Of a DNA stretch of 64,000 nt, positions 62,288 to 64,000 are shown in pieces (within the stretch, counting starts at the first letter, position 1; every line of letters starts with the position of its first letter). The stretch is from NCBI GenBank assembly GCA_963735045.1, contig CAVTIZ010000003.1, positions 1,736,001 through 1,800,000 on the forward strand, in the 5' to 3' direction. Below the pieces are notes generated by a model. It had not been told where the DNA came from. It made no database searches and saw only the letters and a list, made by a program, of their open reading frames with translations. The translations under genes were made by a program, and so were the position numbers. The stretch is from Salsipaludibacter sp963735045 (lineage in GTDB: Bacteria > Actinomycetota > Nitriliruptoria > Nitriliruptorales > Nitriliruptoraceae).

Positions 62288-63052
62288 ATGACCCGGACGA
62301 CCACGACCCGACACCCCCGCCGACGACGCCGCGGTCCACGGGCGCTGGCCCGCGCACTGGCCCCCGTCCTGGCCCCCGTCCTGGCCCCCGTCCTGATCGG
62401 GGCGCTCGTCCTGACGGCCTGTGCCAGTGACGATCCCGACACCACCACGACCGACGAGGCGTCCGGGTCGCCGCTGTCCGAGCCCCCGACGCCGACACCG
62501 ACGGATTCCGAGGCCATGACCGAAGCCATGACCGAGGAGGGCACCGAGGCCATGACCGAAGCCATGACCGAGGAGGCCACCGAGGTCGGGTCCGAGGAGA
62601 CCTCCCCCGCCGCATCCGCCGCGGACCTTCCCGAGATCACGGCCACCACCGCAGACGGCCAGACCCTGACCCTGGCCGACTACGCCGGGGAGCCAGTGTT
62701 CGTCGAGACCTTCGCGACCTGGTGCAGCAACTGCCGTCGCCAGCTGGGTGACACCACGGCCGCCGCGGCGCAGGCCGGCGACGAGGCCACCTTCCTGGTG
62801 CTGTCCATCGAAAGCGCGTTGGACCCCGCCGAGCTCGACGCCTACGCCGCCGACAACGGCTTCGACGGCCTGACCTTCGCCGTGCTCGACGACGCGTCGC
62901 TGGCCACGCTGGCCGACACCTTCGGCAACAGCGTGCTGGTGCCCCCCTCCACGCCCAAGTTCACCGTCGCCCCGGACGGCACGCTGGGCGAGCTGGTGAC
63001 GGGGTTCGAGTCCCCCGACGAGATCCTCGCCCAACTCGACGCCATGGCGTGA
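62288..63052 (+). CDS. TlpA-like thioredoxin-domain lipoprotein
   Basis: 254 residues: an N-terminal Arg-rich region, a signal peptide with three LAPV repeats and a lipobox (LVLTAC), a long Ser/Thr/Glu linker with repeated EAMTE units, and a thioredoxin domain (about 120-254) with TLADYAGEPVFVETFATWCSNCRRQ (active site C-S-N-C) and VPPSTPKFTV with the cis-proline. It would reduce or shuttle disulfides outside the membrane, with electrons from CcdA encoded next. Confidence 0.9.
   Translation: MTRTTTTRHPRRRRRGPRALARALAPVLAPVLAPVLIGALVLTACASDDPDTTTTDEASGSPLSEPPTPTPTDSEAMTEAMTEEGTEAMTEAMTEEATEVGSEETSPAASAADLPEITATTADGQTLTLADYAGEPVFVETFATWCSNCRRQLGDTTAAAAQAGDEATFLVLSIESALDPAELDAYAADNGFDGLTFAVLDDASLATLADTFGNSVLVPPSTPKFTVAPDGTLGELVTGFESPDEILAQLDAMA
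62355..62402. repeat. 12-bp repeat coding for LAPV in the TlpA signal region
   Basis: Three to four units of CTGGCCCCCGTC encode Leu-Ala-Pro-Val in the hydrophobic core of the signal peptide. Confidence 0.75.
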
Positions 63053-63708
63053 ACGACCTGGTCGAGGCGTTCGTCCTGGGCAACGCGGCCATCCTCGGCA
63101 ACGTGTGCCTGTTGCCGCTGTACCCGGGCCTGTTCGCCCTGTTGGCGGCCAAGGCCGACACCGACCAGCGCGCCGTGCGCTGGATGGGGGTGTGGGTGCT
63201 GGCGGGCGTGCTGACCGCCATGACCGTGGTGGCGGGCATCCTGTACGGCCTCAACCGGGTGTTCGCCGACGTCGTCCCGTGGCTGTTGCCGATCGCCTAC
63301 GGCGGCGTGATCCTGCTCGGCGTCCTGATGCTGCTGGACCGCAATCCCCTGGAACGGCTCGGGACCGGGTCGGTCCCGCTGGTGTCGTCGGCCTCGGGCA
63401 GCGCCTTCGTGTACGGGCTGGCGCTGGGGCCGATGACGCTGCCGTGCACCGGTCCGGTCATCCTGTCGGCCTTCCTGATCGGTGGCGTGGCCGGTGGGGC
63501 GGCACTGGCCGACGGGGTCGCCTACTTCCTCGCCTTCGGACTGGGCTTCGGGTGGCCGATGGTGGTCCTGCCACTGCTGGCCACCGCTCGCCAACGGGCC
63601 TTCACCGGGTGGATGACCCGCAACCACACCCTGGTGTCGCGCGTGTCCGGCGCGATCCTGCTGGTCGTCGCCGCCGTCGCCCTGTGGGCCGAGTACGGCT
63701 CCCCCTGA
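63049..63708 (+). CDS. ccdA: CcdA-family cytochrome c biogenesis membrane protein
   Basis: 219 residues with six or so helices and the two conserved membrane cysteines (NVCLLPLYPG near residue 18 and TLPCTGP near 128), which pass electrons from cytosolic thioredoxin to an exported thiol partner. The GTG overlaps the TlpA-like gene stop by four bases (GTGA). The pair forms a minimal transmembrane thiol-redox relay, used in cytochrome c maturation or disulfide repair. Confidence 0.92.
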   Translation: MNDLVEAFVLGNAAILGNVCLLPLYPGLFALLAAKADTDQRAVRWMGVWVLAGVLTAMTVVAGILYGLNRVFADVVPWLLPIAYGGVILLGVLMLLDRNPLERLGTGSVPLVSSASGSAFVYGLALGPMTLPCTGPVILSAFLIGGVAGGAALADGVAYFLAFGLGFGWPMVVLPLLATARQRAFTGWMTRNHTLVSRVSGAILLVVAAVALWAEYGSP

Positions 63709-63729
63709 CGTCCCACCCCACCCGGATCC

Positions 63730-63840
63730 GATGTGGAACCGATGTGGATCCTCCCGGGTGATGTGGACGGCCCCGGGATCCCGGGGCGATCCACATCGCC
63801 CGGGTGAGAACACATCGGGAGTCGGGGGCGGGATCACATC
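63730..63840. repeat. Six-copy GATGTG/CACATC motif cluster with nested palindromes
   Basis: Three GATGTG copies on the + strand (63730, 63741, 63760) face three CACATC copies (63792, 63811, 63835). Between them is an inverted repeat (63753-63767 with 63790-63804, one mismatch), and inside it a perfect 16-bp palindrome (63771-63786, CCCCGGGATCCCGGGG). It follows the ccdA stop by about 20 bases and precedes the next gene. Confidence 0.75.
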
Positions 63841-63902
63841 GGGAGGGTGGGGCGGGGTGGGGACCGGTGACGGGCGTGGAACCCGGACCTAGGGTGGCGG
63901 GC

Positions 63903-64000
63903 ATGCCCCGATCCCCCGCAGCGCCCGTCACCGGCGACGACGTGGCGTCGCCGCCGTCGGGGGCCGTGGCGGCCGGGCTGGTGCTGGCCGGCGCGGGCCT
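63903..64000 (+). CDS. Start of an unidentified gene (partial)
   Basis: An ATG at 63903 opens 32 codons to the window edge: MPRSPAAPVTGDD followed by a hydrophobic Ala/Gly/Val stretch (AVAAGLVLAGAG) that could be a first membrane helix. GGCGGGC precedes it, a weak ribosome site. Its neighbours suggest cytochrome-related membrane protein, such as ResB or CcsB, but nothing in the fragment proves it. Confidence 0.4.
   Translation, partial: MPRSPAAPVTGDDVASPPSGAVAAGLVLAGAG

Noticed and set aside
1..64000. Mobile element, prophage or integrase signature
   Set aside because: No transposase, integrase, phage structural gene or terminal repeats seen; the single tRNA gene has no integrase beside it.

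Overview
The window is very GC-rich bacterial chromosome (roughly 70% or more by eye). It has many GTG starts, 1-4 base gene overlaps, Asp/Glu-rich proteins and actinobacterial families: SRAP, DUF3467, trehalose otsAB, PPK2, twin CNNM proteins and a type A RNase P RNA. I read it as an actinobacterium. A Nitriliruptoria-like lineage (Euzebya/Egibacter/Nitriliruptor) is a guess that needs a marker-gene tree. No insertion sequence, phage, integrase or CRISPR array was seen, so this looks like core chromosome.

Layout. 1-1543: the end of an ApbE-like gene, a ferric-reductase-like membrane protein and an unrelated membrane protein. 1782-8670: a complete sugar operon on the minus strand, lacI, solute-binding lipoprotein, two permeases and a cytosolic GH3 beta-glucosidase. 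A LacI-type palindrome lies just before the regulator and a stem-loop lies between the binding-protein and permease genes. Single-base indels break the binding-protein gene once and the second permease three times. 8857-13580: a small membrane protein, a VOC-like protein, a phytoene-desaturase-like flavoprotein, a uracil/thymine mismatch glycosylase and a polytopic membrane protein. 13552-19790: tetR, two CNNM/CorC proteins and a thioesterase, divergent from an acyl-CoA dehydrogenase, with a perfect inverted repeat between them. 20071-29910: a possible leader-peptide/attenuator unit, a class A penicillin-binding protein, an SDR, a metzincin-like protease, a LON-domain protein, a GNAT, an SRAP protein and hemG-hemE (hemE frameshifted). 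30535-30920: rnpB.

31092-42291: otsA-otsB, nagA, a zinc-ribbon coiled-coil protein, a Nif3 protein, tRNA-Val, a UbiA prenyltransferase, a disulfide-reductase flavoprotein, glucose-6-phosphate isomerase, DUF3467 and a HAD phosphatase. 42427-50450: an SPFH/flotillin protein, a coiled-coil protein, DUF4126, a large secreted M15-like/FG-GAP protein, guaB and an RDD protein. 50510-59010: 5-formyl-THF cyclo-ligase, PPK2 between two paralogous SLC13/TrkA-C permeases, a peroxiredoxin, a lipoprotein and rmuC. 59258-64000: an alpha/beta hydrolase, SURF1, FdhD, a TlpA-like lipoprotein and CcdA, which points to respiratory-chain and thiol-redox maturation.

Three things stand out. Single-base frameshifts sit in genes that otherwise look intact and selected (sugar operon, hemE, the VOC-like gene); base-calling error is the first explanation to exclude. 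Short 12-15 bp tandem repeats recur, mostly as 4-residue repeats in the C-terminal tails of unrelated proteins, sometimes just after stop codons. Several well-formed regulatory palindromes and hairpins are present. I found no clearly new multi-gene system; the best candidates for follow-up are the leader-peptide unit, the SLC13-PPK2-SLC13 locus, the SPFH/coiled-coil pair and the palindrome cluster near the right edge.
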